Shown here: in pieces, positions 25,127 to 34,021 of the stretch
Position numbering within the stretch: position 1 is the first letter of the stretch
How the letters are laid out: each line of letters starts with the position of its first letter
Source of the DNA: CAYRHJ01 sp964424105
GTDB lineage: Bacteria > Planctomycetota > Phycisphaerae > UBA1845
Assembly: GCA_964424105.1 (NCBI GenBank)
Contig: CAYRHJ010000014.1
Span: forward strand, 1 to 64,000
DNA length: 64,000 nucleotides
Direction of reading: 5' to 3'
Position numbers and translations under genes: made by a program
Notes under the pieces: model-generated
Seen by the model: the letters and a program-made list of their open reading frames with translations, nothing else
What the model was told of the DNA's origin: nothing
The model's database searches: none

Positions 25127-25468
25127 TCAACTGGCCGACGCCACCATGCCGTCCAATGCCGCGGACAAGTCTTGCTTGCTCTTGAGACCGACGAAGCGCT
25201 CCTTGATCTCGCCACCCTGCATCAGCAACACGGTCGGAATAGCGCTCACCGAATACTTCATGGAAATCTCGCGGTTCGCGTCCGTATCCATTTTGCCGAC
25301 CTTGACCCGGCCCTTGTACGCCGTCGCCAACTCGTCCACGATCGGGCCTAGCGCCTTGCAAGGCCCGCACCATTCGGCCCAAAAATCAACCAGCACGGGC
25401 ATGTCCGAATTCAGAACTTCTTCCTCGAAGTTTCCGTCTGTGAATTCCAGTGTATTGGGTCCTGCCAT
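25127..25468 (-). CDS. trxA: Thioredoxin
   Basis: 113 residues with the catalytic WCGPC at 33-37, 'VLVDFWAEWCGPCKALGPI', the cis-Pro segment 'VSAIPTVLLM' and the C-terminal 'GGEIKERFVGLKSK'. Full length and all key residues agree with cytoplasmic thioredoxin, the general disulfide reductase fed by thioredoxin reductase. A strong ribosome-binding site (GAGGAGG, 5 bases before ATG) fixes the start at 25468. It stands alone, between repeat sequence and an acyltransferase gene on the same strand. Confidence 0.96.
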   Translation of the reverse strand: MAGPNTLEFTDGNFEEEVLNSDMPVLVDFWAEWCGPCKALGPIVDELATAYKGRVKVGKMDTDANREISMKYSVSAIPTVLLMQGGEIKERFVGLKSKQDLSAALDGMVASAS

Positions 25469-25662
25469 GATTCCTCCTCGATGCGTTTGCGCTTTCACCA
25501 TCAACTGTCTTAATCCGACCGATCGCGTGCCCCGCACGTCGCCCGGTTCAGGGGTCGCCAATCCCTCTTATCGTCAAAAACCCGCCGGACAAAAGCCACC
25601 AACCCGAACAGAGTCTATGGATGGACCCATTCCACGTCAACATAACACCCCCCACGACCGTA

Positions 25663-26568
25663 TTAAGTTCGAGGTCGCGATTTCCACCGGCGATGAATCC
25701 ACAAATACTGCTCCGGGTCTTCCCGTACAACGCCCTCGATGGCCTTGGTGTACTCCTGCGTGATCCAGCGGAGCGGGTCAGGGCGATCACGCCATTCCGC
25801 CGGCATGATCAGCCTGGTGATTCCTACTTCGTAGTGAAATCGTGTTCCCGTCCGCCGGGCATAGCCCACACCGATCGGAACCTGGCAATGCATCGCCAGC
25901 AGACCGATGGATTTGTAGGTCGAAGCTGGTCGACCGAAAAAATCCACGAACACGCCCTTGCGCCCCGCGTCCTGATCGGCTACGAAACCGAGCGCCCCAC
26001 CCTGTCTCAGAAAATCCTCCGCCTCCGCCGTCGCGCCGAACTTATTCCATAATCGCAATCCACGCCGACCGCGCGTGCGTACCACGTAATCATTGAAGTA
26101 GACGTTATCCAGCGGACGCATGATGGCCGCCGTTTCAAATCCCATCGCCGCCAGCATGTAGGCGGTCAATTCAAAATTGCCGTAATGACCGGTCAGCAAG
26201 ATCATTCCGCCTTTGGTCATCAGGTACTTGAGCGTCTCTTGATAATTCACCGGCGTCATGTGGCGGGACCATGACCATTCGTTCAAGCGATGAAACGCGC
26301 TGAGGAACTCCACGGCAAACATCGCCCAATGTTGAAAACAGCGAAGGGATAGCTTTTCCAATACTGCCCGGTCGGTTTCGTCAGGAAAGCTCTTTTGTAG
26401 ATTGTCGATCGCCAGCAGGCGATGACGGTCGTCAAACTTCCACCACAGCTTGCCAAGAAAACGCGCCGTCCGCAAATTCAAGTCCAGCGGAAAGGCCTGA
26501 AGTAAAAACGTGATCGAACGTATGCCCCAGTATTGAAAACGGGCGGACCATCCGGCATGTCGCTTCAT
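25663..26568 (-). CDS. LpxL/HtrB-like lysophospholipid acyltransferase
   Basis: 301 residues of the LABLAT group. The catalytic HX4E motif is 'LLTGHYGNFELTAYML'. Also visible are 'RFLGKLWWKFDDRHRLLA' near the start, 'DQDAGRKGVFVDFFGRPAST' (substrate/ACP side) and 'CQVPIGVGYARR'. In Gram-negatives these enzymes add secondary acyl chains to lipid A from acyl-ACP at the inner membrane; planctomycete homologues may act on lipid A or other lipids. A hydrophobic N-terminal helix (IRSITFLLQAFPLDLN) is consistent with membrane anchoring. The start ATG at 26568 is preceded by a gene-free stretch. Confidence 0.85.
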   Translation of the reverse strand: MKRHAGWSARFQYWGIRSITFLLQAFPLDLNLRTARFLGKLWWKFDDRHRLLAIDNLQKSFPDETDRAVLEKLSLRCFQHWAMFAVEFLSAFHRLNEWSWSRHMTPVNYQETLKYLMTKGGMILLTGHYGNFELTAYMLAAMGFETAAIMRPLDNVYFNDYVVRTRGRRGLRLWNKFGATAEAEDFLRQGGALGFVADQDAGRKGVFVDFFGRPASTYKSIGLLAMHCQVPIGVGYARRTGTRFHYEVGITRLIMPAEWRDRPDPLRWITQEYTKAIEGVVREDPEQYLWIHRRWKSRPRT

Positions 26569-26717
26569 TGCGGCCGCATCTTAGCCGCTCGCAACGCCGT
26601 CGCCAATCGGACAATCCGCGTTGCCAAGGTACGGCCTTCGACGTAACAAACGAAAATTCCGGACGCCGCATGGGTGGGTTCACCCCTGCGAACACGCTGT
26701 CAACGGCCCCGCCGCTT

Positions 26718-26912
26718 TTATCGCGAAAGGCAGATGATGGCGGCCAACAGAATGTGACGCAGGCGATCCGTGCTCAGCGAATTGAGAAACTCGCCTGAAA
26801 AATCGAGCCTGGTCTGCGATGGGAAGTTCAATAGACGTGGAATCAACTCCTCGCGATTCAGGCCGGCTAGCTCCGCTGCCATTTGACAGATATCAGATGA
26901 TCGTGGACGCAT
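26718..26912 (-). CDS. Small protein of unknown function
   Basis: 64 residues from the ATG at 26912. Two helices are predicted ('SSDICQMAAELAGLNREEL' and 'EFLNSLSTDRLRHILLAAII'). The pattern 'LxxLSxxRLRHILLAA' looks like a conserved small-protein motif rather than random translation, and codon use is normal for the window. No domain is recognised. It lies upstream of, and in the same direction as, the acyltransferase, with 149 bases between. Confidence 0.45.
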   Translation of the reverse strand: MRPRSSDICQMAAELAGLNREELIPRLLNFPSQTRLDFSGEFLNSLSTDRLRHILLAAIICLSR

Positions 26913-27566
26913 TGACTTGAAACCCCCAATAATCACGCCGATTTTCACTACCGCCCCTAGAACCACAAATCCAGTATTTCACCCACCCCGTCTGATTGTA
27001 GCCCCCCTCCCGACCGCCGTTCCACCCCGTGGTCGTGGTCCTTAAACCCGTCGTCGGTAGGCCAATGACGGTCAACGGGCCGCACGGACAAGTGCAAGCT
27101 GGGCAACGTCCCAACGCGGGCATCATGGGTCGATGGGGAATGAACACAGCGGCACGTGCTGTGCTTGCGCCGCAGGCGCCAAGCCAACATCGAGCCTGAT
27201 AGTCCCAATCTGAGGTAGCGTCGCGATTTCAGCAAAAACTGAAAACGCGCAGCCAACAGACTGCCCATGCCGATCGGCTGGACTCGCACGACTTTGCTTC
27301 TTCCCTTCCGTCCGAAAAGCACCATCCCCGCGGACAAGCCCCGCCTGGGCGAGATTGGCCCATTCCGCCCGACGTACGATTTCGCGAGCCAAGTCGCGAA
27401 CGCATCAATCAAATCATCGTGGGACGGTTCAGCCCCTACTCGCACGCCGGCGTTTCCGCTCCGAAGTGGCCATGATATCACAGCCCAGTTTGGATTGCTA
27501 ATCTTTTTTGAGCTTGTATGTTAGCTGGCGATTCATTGGGCTTGGTGTTTACAGCGTGCCGCGTTG
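26913..27566. other. Intergenic region without a confident gene
   Basis: Several frames are open here on the minus strand (for example 26957-27481), but they are Arg/Gly/Pro-rich with no recognisable motif, hydrophobic core or ribosome-binding site. The region lies upstream of the plus-strand queA and could hold its promoter. A decayed gene cannot be excluded. Confidence 0.4.
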
Positions 27567-28685
27567 ATGTCCCTCCAATCGACCGATAATTCAACCTGTT
27601 TTGAACCGGCTTCGCTATCGCCTGTCGACTTGGATTATCACCTTCCGCCTGAATTGATCGCCCAACAGCCGCTGCCTCAGCGCGACCGATCTCGGCTGCT
27701 GGTTCTGGACCGGCGTCGCGGAACGCTTCGCGATCATCATTTCTACGAATTGCCCGGATTGATTGAATCCCATGACATGCTGGTGGTCAACGATACCCGC
27801 GTGATCCCAGCCAAGTTTCACGCCCGACGAGCCACCGGCGGCGCCTTGACGGGCTTGTTCCTACGCCAAGCCGCGGAAAATGTCTGGGAAGTTATGCTGA
27901 CCAAGTCAGGCCGAATCAAGCCCGGCGAAAAGCTTGCCCTTCAACCGGAAGACGGCGACTCGCTTCGGCTCGTGGAGCGTCGCGGTGATGGAAAATGGCT
28001 GGCGGAACTCGTTTCCGCATCGACGACGTTACAAGTATTGGATCGCCTGGGTTCCGCACCGCTGCCGCCCTACATCCGGCGGAGCGACAAGGCCGACGAT
28101 CACCAGGATCGCCGGCAATATCAGACGCTGTACGCCAAACACCCGGGCGCCGTCGCAGCCCCCACGGCGGGTCTTCATTTCACAAGTCAAACATTGCGCG
28201 ATCTTGAAGCCAAGTGCATACAGACCGCAAACGTGACGCTACACGTAGGTGCCGGTACGTTCGCGCCGATGACGGTGGATAACTTGGACGATCACCCGAT
28301 GCACGCCGAATGGTTCGAACTCAACGAGCGGGCGGCCAATCAGTTGACGGCTTGTCGCGCTCGCGGCGGGCGTGTGGTCGCCGTCGGGACGACAACGGCG
28401 CGGGTATTGGAATCCAGCGGGACGACGACGGTGCGGGCATTGGAATCCAGCGTGGCGAACGGTCGATTCGCCCCGCGCAGTGGATGGACGGACCTTTTCA
28501 TTCGCCCGCCCTATACTTTTCACAACGTCGACGTCTTGGTCACCAACTTTCACCTGCCAAGATCGACACTTCTGGCGATGGTGATGGCCTTCGCCGGCAG
28601 GGATCGCGTGCAGAAGGCCTATCAGCACGCTATCGCCCAGCGATATCGATTCTACAGTTTCGGCGACGCCATGCTCATCGTCTAG
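27567..28685 (+). CDS. queA: S-adenosylmethionine:tRNA ribosyltransferase-isomerase (QueA)
   Basis: 372 residues. QueA transfers the ribosyl part of SAM to preQ1 in tRNA, making epoxyqueuosine. Family phrases are all present: 'LDYHLPPELIAQQPLPQRDR', 'MLVVNDTRVIPAKFHARR', 'RRQYQTLYAKHPGAVAAPTA' with 'GLHFT', 'VTLHVGAGTFAPM' and 'TNFHLPRSTLLAMVMAFAG'. Unusually, the 'VGTTxxRxLES' segment is doubled: residues 274-284 (GTTTARVLESS) are followed at once by 285-295 (GTTTVRALESS). The ATG at 27567 is chosen over a TTG one codon upstream. Other queuosine genes are not in the window. Confidence 0.95.
   Translation: MSLQSTDNSTCFEPASLSPVDLDYHLPPELIAQQPLPQRDRSRLLVLDRRRGTLRDHHFYELPGLIESHDMLVVNDTRVIPAKFHARRATGGALTGLFLRQAAENVWEVMLTKSGRIKPGEKLALQPEDGDSLRLVERRGDGKWLAELVSASTTLQVLDRLGSAPLPPYIRRSDKADDHQDRRQYQTLYAKHPGAVAAPTAGLHFTSQTLRDLEAKCIQTANVTLHVGAGTFAPMTVDNLDDHPMHAEWFELNERAANQLTACRARGGRVVAVGTTTARVLESSGTTTVRALESSVANGRFAPRSGWTDLFIRPPYTFHNVDVLVTNFHLPRSTLLAMVMAFAGRDRVQKAYQHAIAQRYRFYSFGDAMLIV
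28386..28451 (+). repeat. 33-bp tandem duplication inside queA
   Basis: Two adjacent 33-bp units (28386-28418, 28419-28451) differ at three positions and encode 11 residues each. The second, GTTTVRALESS, is closer to the family consensus. It is in frame, so the gene stays open. Confidence 0.9.
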
Positions 28686-28739
28686 CGCCGACGAGAGCAT
28701 GGGCCCCGCATTCGTGATCGCGATGATCCGGGAAAACGA

Positions 28740-29315
28740 CTACTGTCTGCTGCTGGTGCCGGTCATTTCCATCACTTTCATCAGCCCGCCCATGGCATAC
28801 TCCGTCCAATTCCAGGTCATCGTATTGGGATCAGTCATCGTCACGGAACCCTTGAACGTGGTCGTTCCCCATGGGCCATGGGATTTGCCGCGCATGTGCC
28901 AGGTATTGGTCTTTTCGTCGTGCCAGGACTTGCCCATCCCCGTCATGCCGGATGAATCGACCCACGAGGTGCGATAGACCCTGTGCTTCATATCATAGGA
29001 CCAGGTTCCCAATCCATGCGAATTTCCCAATTCCCCCATTGTGAACGTCTCGCGGGACACGAGGTACCAGCCGTCCCCCTCCCACTTGATTTCCGCTTGC
29101 GCCGTGGTCCGCAACGGCTCGTCGAGACCGGCCATCTTGGCCTCCGCCTCCGAATTCCAGGTTCCCACGAACGCATTCAGCTTGTCCAGCTCCGCCGGGC
29201 GTTGCGGCATCATGGCTTTCAAATCTTCCATCGTCATTTTCGGCGCACAGCCTGTCATAACGACGGCCAACAGAGGCAGTCCGAGTGCGATCGAACGAGC
29301 ACGATATTGTGACAT
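28740..29315 (-). CDS. DUF1579 lipoprotein
   Basis: 191 residues. Lipoprotein signal peptide (MSQYRARSIALGLPLLAVVM) with lipobox TGC; the lipidated Cys is at 23. The body is the DUF1579 beta-barrel: 'LNAFVGTWNSEAEAKM' near the start, 'GDGWYLVSRETFTMGEL' and 'MTWNWTEYAMGGLMKVMEMT' at the end. Family members are often described as small-molecule or lipid-binding lipocalin-like proteins of unknown role. The gene is convergent with queA, 54 bases apart. Confidence 0.85.
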   Translation of the reverse strand: MSQYRARSIALGLPLLAVVMTGCAPKMTMEDLKAMMPQRPAELDKLNAFVGTWNSEAEAKMAGLDEPLRTTAQAEIKWEGDGWYLVSRETFTMGELGNSHGLGTWSYDMKHRVYRTSWVDSSGMTGMGKSWHDEKTNTWHMRGKSHGPWGTTTFKGSVTMTDPNTMTWNWTEYAMGGLMKVMEMTGTSSRQ

Positions 29316-29477
29316 TCTTGGAACTCCTTTGAACTAGCGGTTTTCGATTCGAACTTCGCGGAATGTACCCTGGGGCCGCACGTTCGACAACTCAATAAAA
29401 CGCGTTTGAAAATGCGTGGCTTCGGTAGAACTTGAACGCACGCAAGAACGCCGGCGGTCGGGAATCTGCATCTTAAC

Positions 29478-29564
29478 AGAGCCGCTACCGTCGTCAGGGA
29501 GCGGAAGCACGGCCGAACCGTTTCAACCGTGTGATCGCAGTTTCAAGAGTTGCGACAATTCAGA
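29478..29564. repeat. SDR variant followed by TTTCAACCG module
   Basis: The SDR at 29478-29504 has its centre expanded (GTCGTCA instead of GTCA). The module from CCGTTTCAACCG to GCGACAATTCAGA follows at 29518-29564. The gap 29316-29837 contains no supported gene. Confidence 0.7.
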
Positions 29565-29671
29565 TCAAGCAGCGGCTCAAGAATAAAATGCACATGTTGA
29601 AGTGGACAAGATTGACAGGATTTCGAGCGCCTAACACAATGTTCGACCTGCCATTCGAATGGACACGAAGA

Positions 29672-29788
29672 CCGCTCCCTGTGCAGATTGTGACTGGAGG
29701 CGATGGCGCGGCGGGTGTGCCGTTGACTTCGCCGTCCTCTTGCCATACTGGACGCTCCCTCCTTGGTCGCGTCCAGGGTCGCGGCTCT
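29672..29788 (-). repeat. 117-bp inverted repeat, right copy
   Basis: Reverse complement of 24843-24959 with no difference that I can see. It is preceded at 29627-29663 by the inverted ATTCGAATG/GGTCG module, so the homology outside the 117 bp continues in diverged form. The two copies face each other across about 4.7 kb holding trx, the acyltransferase, queA and the DUF1579 gene. Confidence 0.85.
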
Positions 29789-29837
29789 GAAATTGTCAGC
29801 TTTCGCTCCTGTTGTTCTCGAGCGCGCCCAAACTGCA

Positions 29838-30932
29838 CTAGCGACCCCAGCAAAGCCGCTCGACGTAGGCATCCATCGCCGACTGGAACGCATCCGCGTC
29901 CGTGGTGACGTACGTTTCAAACACAGCCTGTCCAAACGACATCTCCGCCGGGCTGCTCGATGCGACACGTGTGGCCTGGGCTTTGATTCGAATCGTTCCG
30001 TCTCGCGCGTCGTGGGCGATTTCGTTGACGGCGTGGGCATACTTGCCGTCTTGCCCCCGCAGAATGAAGGACATGAGCGCCCAGACCTGGGCATAATAGA
30101 CGTTGGTCGATTGGATGAGGCCCACGCCCAGCACCGCTCCGGCGTCCGTGGCCAATATCTCGGTCAACGATTGGGCCGTCTGATTCTGCATGGCCTGACA
30201 CAAATGATTCACCCGAAACGTGTTGCGCTGGGGGACGAAGTAGGGTTCGTTTCGCCGAAACTCGACGGTTTCGCAGTACGTGGCCAACCCTTCGTTGAAC
30301 CATGCCGGCACGGGCGAGCCTAAGCGCGTCTGAATGTACTGATGCATCCCTTCGTGGGCCAAGACGCTGAGCGTGACCGATCGCCCGCAGTTGTAGGCGA
30401 CGCAGGTGTCTCCTTCCGTGAACCCACCGGAAGCAATCTTTCGATAAATGGGATAACGGTCCGGATAGCGCTGCCGCACGAACCCGTCCCATTCCAGTCG
30501 GTCGCTAAACAAGTAAATCTGCATGCGAGGCCCGGCGGCGTCCTTCGCGACGGGCAATAGATGTTCGTACAGCAGATAGCACGTTTCGACATATTTGGGC
30601 AGATAGTCACGCAGCTCGGCGTCTTGCACGGTGGTGTAGATGTCGTAATGATCGGTCACCCAATGGACGCCCGGTCGACCAGCCGCACCCCATTCTTGCA
30701 AAACAGGAACGAAGGACGGGGGATCAAAATGCAGGGCCGGCGATTCGCAACCGGCGATCAACGCGATCCAGCCTGTCAACAACACGTCGACGACGCGGAT
30801 GTGGCGGGCTGATCGACCTGACCGCGTGTGGATGGACGCACAAGTGCTCGCAACGGGCGGCAAGACCCCCGACGGCACCGCGTCGATCGACGTGGATTCG
30901 CTTTTCCCGTTCGCCCCGATCGAATTTTTCAT
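29838..30932 (-). CDS. Gluzincin-like (DUF1570-type) secreted peptidase
   Basis: 364 residues. The motif 'VLAHEGMHQYIQTRLG' (HExxH near residue 193) and a downstream glutamate in 'PAWFNEGLATYCE' are the zinc ligands and catalytic residues of gluzincin metallopeptidases, in the arrangement seen in planctomycetal DUF1570 proteins. A hydrophobic stretch with lipobox (LTGWIALIAGC) suggests a lipoprotein, but about 60 residues precede the Cys, so the true start may be later. Alternatively an ATG at 31016 would overlap the upstream gene. It likely acts in the periplasm or at the surface; the substrate is unknown. Confidence 0.7.
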   Translation of the reverse strand: MKNSIGANGKSESTSIDAVPSGVLPPVASTCASIHTRSGRSARHIRVVDVLLTGWIALIAGCESPALHFDPPSFVPVLQEWGAAGRPGVHWVTDHYDIYTTVQDAELRDYLPKYVETCYLLYEHLLPVAKDAAGPRMQIYLFSDRLEWDGFVRQRYPDRYPIYRKIASGGFTEGDTCVAYNCGRSVTLSVLAHEGMHQYIQTRLGSPVPAWFNEGLATYCETVEFRRNEPYFVPQRNTFRVNHLCQAMQNQTAQSLTEILATDAGAVLGVGLIQSTNVYYAQVWALMSFILRGQDGKYAHAVNEIAHDARDGTIRIKAQATRVASSSPAEMSFGQAVFETYVTTDADAFQSAMDAYVERLCWGR

Positions 30933-31002
30933 GGCGCGCAGTATGCCACGCAGATGGGCGGGTGCAAGGGCTAGCCCCGCGACACGGGCGAATGACAACG
31001 CC

Positions 31003-31527
31003 CTATCGGTCATCATCGTCAACGGGAACCCATCCGCCAGACGGCGAACGCCGTAGTCGCAACGTTGGATAGCGCTTGCGGGTCAGCTCCGAAGTATGGC
31101 CATCGATCTTCAGGACCACGCGTCCGCCCCAATCGACGGGCATTTGTGACAGGTCGAGCGTGAACTGCGTCACGTCCTGCGTATCGATCACCACCTTGTT
31201 CCCATCCAAAACAGCCCCGCTCGCCCAACCGCCCACGACGTCGCTGCCGGCTTGTTCGATCGCCAGCCATCGAACATGGGGCTGCGGAATCTCGATATCC
31301 TTGATGGCATCCGGCGTGGCGTCATCGGCTTCATTCTGGTTCGATTCGGGTGTTGAATTTTCGTCTTCTCGCGGAAGGGTCGTCGAGTCCCTGTCGGACG
31401 GTGCGCGACAGCCGGTGGTGGCCGCGACGAGGGCCAATAGGAGCATTTGAACGGCGCGGGAACGCTGTCCGATCACGGGCAGGGCGAAACTCCCACCGAG
31501 CCGTCTGATTGAACTGTGCATGACCAT
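31003..31527 (-). CDS. Putative lipoprotein of unknown function
   Basis: 174 residues. The N-terminal segment 'RAVQMLLLALVAATTGC' is a good lipoprotein signal with its Cys near residue 42. An acidic linker rich in Glu/Asp/Asn follows, then a beta-rich domain of ~110 residues ('WLAIEQAGSDVVGGWASGAV', 'VVLKIDGHTSELTRKRYP') ending in four Asp and Arg. No family recognised. It lies 70 bases upstream of the metallopeptidase gene, same strand, and is divergent from hslV; the two are probably co-transcribed. Confidence 0.6.
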   Translation of the reverse strand: MVMHSSIRRLGGSFALPVIGQRSRAVQMLLLALVAATTGCRAPSDRDSTTLPREDENSTPESNQNEADDATPDAIKDIEIPQPHVRWLAIEQAGSDVVGGWASGAVLDGNKVVIDTQDVTQFTLDLSQMPVDWGGRVVLKIDGHTSELTRKRYPTLRLRRSPSGGWVPVDDDDR

Positions 31528-31652
31528 TCCAACTACCCGATCTCGCCTGGCAAGGGCTGATCTTCGGTTCTCGTCACCGGGCCGCCATCGCGCCGGTTGC
31601 AGCCATCCATACGATATTGTACCGTCAAACATTGGACAAGGACGCGAAGGCT

Positions 31653-32228
31653 ATGAAACGACGAGGCCACCCCCTCAACATTCGATCGACGACGATTCTG
31701 TCGGTTCGGCGAGATGACGTCGTTGCCATCGGCGGTGACGGTCAGGTCACGCTGGGTCAGGCTGCGGTCAAACACGACGCCAACAAGCTTCGTTCCTATC
31801 AGGACGGAGGCGTATGGTGCGGTTTCGCGGGCGCCGCCGCCGACGCGTTCGCCTTGTTGGATCGGTTCAGTGCCAAGCTCGACGCCTACAAGGGAAGCGT
31901 GCGCCGGGCGGCCATCGAGTTGGCCAAGGAATGGCGATCTGACAGGGTGCTGCGGCGTCTCGAATCGCTGCTCGTGGTGGCCAGCCATGAAACGTCGTTG
32001 ATGGTCAGCGGATCCGGCGACGTGATCGAACCCAGCGACGGCGTGGTCGGCGTCGGATCGGGCGGTCTGTATGCGGTGGCAGCAGCCAAGGCTCTGTTGC
32101 AGCATTCCCAGTTGAGCGCCGCCGAGATCGTCGATTGTTCCCTGCACCTAGCCGCGGACATTTGCGTGTACACCAACCACACCATCGTCGTGGAGACCGT
32201 CAAGTCGACTTCCCCGCCGAAAACATGA
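31653..32228 (+). CDS. hslV: ATP-dependent protease proteolytic subunit HslV
   Basis: 191 residues. HslV is the threonine peptidase of the HslUV complex. Processing should expose the Thr of 'STTILSVRRDDVVAIGGDGQ', followed by the conserved 'GQVTLG' and 'GFAGAAADAFAL', with a C-terminal 'DICVYTNHTI'. From the ATG at 31653 the propeptide would be 12 residues (MKRRGHPLNIRS), a little longer than usual. hslU starts 7 bases after the stop, the normal operon. The start is supported by AAGGA about 10 bases upstream. Confidence 0.95.
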   Translation: MKRRGHPLNIRSTTILSVRRDDVVAIGGDGQVTLGQAAVKHDANKLRSYQDGGVWCGFAGAAADAFALLDRFSAKLDAYKGSVRRAAIELAKEWRSDRVLRRLESLLVVASHETSLMVSGSGDVIEPSDGVVGVGSGGLYAVAAAKALLQHSQLSAAEIVDCSLHLAADICVYTNHTIVVETVKSTSPPKT

Positions 32229-32235
32229 ATCGCCC

Positions 32236-33576
32236 ATGCAAGAACTGACGCCCAAACAGATTGTCGCGGAGCTGGACCGTTTCATCGTCGGTCAGGACGA
32301 CGCCAAACGGGCGGTGGCCGTCGCGATTCGCAATCGCTGGCGCCGCTTGCGGTTGCCCGATGCCATGCGAGCGGAAGTCGGCCCGCGGAACATCATCATG
32401 ATGGGCCCGACCGGCGTGGGAAAAACGGAAATCGCCCGCCGACTGGCTAGCCTGGTCAGTGCGCCTTTCGTCAAGGTCGAAGCCACAAAGTACACCGAGG
32501 TCGGCTATCACGGCCGAGACGTGGAAAGTATGATCCGCGACCTGTTGAGCCGGGCCATTGATATGGTGCAGGCTGAGCAAACCGAAGTCGTACGCGCCGA
32601 GGGCGACCGCCTGACGGAAGAGGCTTTGCTGGACTTGCTGATGCCCATCGCGGACGCGGAATCGCCGGACGATGCCGACGCAGACGGTGCGGAACGCCGG
32701 CGTCGAAGTCGGGAAAAGCTGCGGACCAAGCTTCGAGCCGGTGAATTCGAGGACAAGCCGATTGACATGAGCATCAGCCGCAAGGCCATGCCCCCCGGCG
32801 TCATTGCCACCATGGGCGGGGACATGATGGATCCGCAGACGCAGGGTTTTCTGGAACAGCTCATGCCCACGCAGACCAAGCGCCGTCGCCTGCCTGTTCG
32901 TGAAGCCCGGCGATTGCTGTTCGCGGAGCAATGTGAACGTCTGATCGACGCCGAGAAGGTGGCAGAGATGGCCATCCAGCGCACCGAGAATAATGGGATC
33001 GTCTTCCTTGACGAGATTGATAAGCTTTGCGGATCGGACAAAGCCATGGGCCCCGATGTCTCCCGCCAGGGTGTGCAGCGAGATCTCCTACCCATCGTGG
33101 AGGGTTGCACGGTCAATACTCGATCCGGACCCGTTCGGACGGATCATGTCCTGTTCATCGCGGCTGGAGCATTTCACGGGAGCAAGCCGTCCGACCTGAT
33201 GCCCGAGCTGCAAGGCCGATTTCCCATCCGCGTGGAATTGAGTGATTTGACGCGAGCGGACTTCCTGCGGATTTTGATCGAGCCGGAAAACGCGCTGGTG
33301 AAGCAGCAAATCGCCCTGTTGGCCACTGAAGGTGTGACGGTGGAATTTACCGATTCCGCCGTCGAAAGTCTGGCTGAAATCGCCGAGCAGGTTAATCGCT
33401 CGTCACAGGGCATCGGGGCAAGACGCCTCTACACCATCATCGAGCGTGTGATGGAATCGCTGTCCTTCGAAGCCCCCGAGCGAGATGGCGACCACGTGAC
33501 CATCGACCAGGACTATGTGCGGAAACGGCTTGAGAAAATCATCGTCGACGAGGATTTAAGCCGATTCATTCTGTAA
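32236..33576 (+). CDS. hslU: ATP-dependent protease ATPase subunit HslU
   Basis: 446 residues, full length for this family. Walker A GPTGVGKT at 57-64, the entry motif 'KVEATKYTEVGYHGRDVESM', an insertion (I) domain between about 110 and 240 with acidic and Arg-rich helices, Walker B 'GIVFLDEIDKLCG', and sensor and C-terminal 'RRLYTIIERVMESLSFEAP' ending DLSRFIL, the tail that inserts into HslV. It unfolds substrates and feeds them to HslV in the cytoplasm. Confidence 0.97.
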   Translation: MQELTPKQIVAELDRFIVGQDDAKRAVAVAIRNRWRRLRLPDAMRAEVGPRNIIMMGPTGVGKTEIARRLASLVSAPFVKVEATKYTEVGYHGRDVESMIRDLLSRAIDMVQAEQTEVVRAEGDRLTEEALLDLLMPIADAESPDDADADGAERRRRSREKLRTKLRAGEFEDKPIDMSISRKAMPPGVIATMGGDMMDPQTQGFLEQLMPTQTKRRRLPVREARRLLFAEQCERLIDAEKVAEMAIQRTENNGIVFLDEIDKLCGSDKAMGPDVSRQGVQRDLLPIVEGCTVNTRSGPVRTDHVLFIAAGAFHGSKPSDLMPELQGRFPIRVELSDLTRADFLRILIEPENALVKQQIALLATEGVTVEFTDSAVESLAEIAEQVNRSSQGIGARRLYTIIERVMESLSFEAPERDGDHVTIDQDYVRKRLEKIIVDEDLSRFIL

Positions 33577-33706
33577 CGGGCAGGTTGGCCGGACCGTCCT
33601 ATGGAAAATTCACAACGGTGTTATTGATGTAAGCTTATTTTTGGCAATATGTTATATTGTTTGACGGCCACGTTCGATCCATACTGAAATTTCGGCACGC
33701 CTGCGG

Positions 33707-33734
33707 TTGGCGACCGACACAAGATTCGTATAGA
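33707..33734 (+). promoter_or_regulatory. Candidate sigma-70-type promoter for rpsU
   Basis: TTGGCG (33707-33712) and TATAGA (33729-33734) are 16 bases apart, ahead of the S21 gene, in a gap that includes an AT-rich tract at 33618-33660. The match is moderate and planctomycete promoters are poorly defined. Confidence 0.35.
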
Positions 33735-33826
33735 ATGGGTGGTTCGCGACCGTGGCCGCTCCGTGCGGAGTGGGTCGCAGGGTGTCAGACGTCCGTTTTT
33801 GATTCAGAGAGGAGAACGCGAAAAAC

Positions 33827-34021
33827 GTGATTAAGGTTCGTCCCCGAGGAAATGAGTCCGTCCAGCAATTAATGAAGCGCTTCAAACGCTTGTGCATGCG
33901 GGAAGGTCTGACCCGCGACATCAAGCGTACCAGCTACTACGAAAAACCTTCCGAGAAAAAGCGCCGCCGCAATCGAAAAGCCCAGCGGAAGGTCTTTCTA
34001 CCCACCACAACGGCAACGTAA
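33827..34021 (+). CDS. rpsU: 30S ribosomal protein S21
   Basis: 64 residues starting at a GTG with GAGGAG about 10 bases upstream. The sequence is classic bS21: 'MIKVRPRGNESVQQLMKRFK', then 'KRTSYYEKPSEKKRRRNRKA' and a short tail. It binds the 30S subunit near the anti-Shine-Dalgarno region and helps initiation on mRNAs. Many mRNAs in this window have weak Shine-Dalgarno sequences. Monocistronic, with its own upstream region. Confidence 0.97.
   Translation: MIKVRPRGNESVQQLMKRFKRLCMREGLTRDIKRTSYYEKPSEKKRRRNRKAQRKVFLPTTTAT

Noticed and set aside
26957..27481. 174-residue minus-strand frame upstream of queA
   Set aside because: No recognisable fold, unusual His/Arg/Ser composition and no ribosome-binding site; left as unassigned intergenic sequence.
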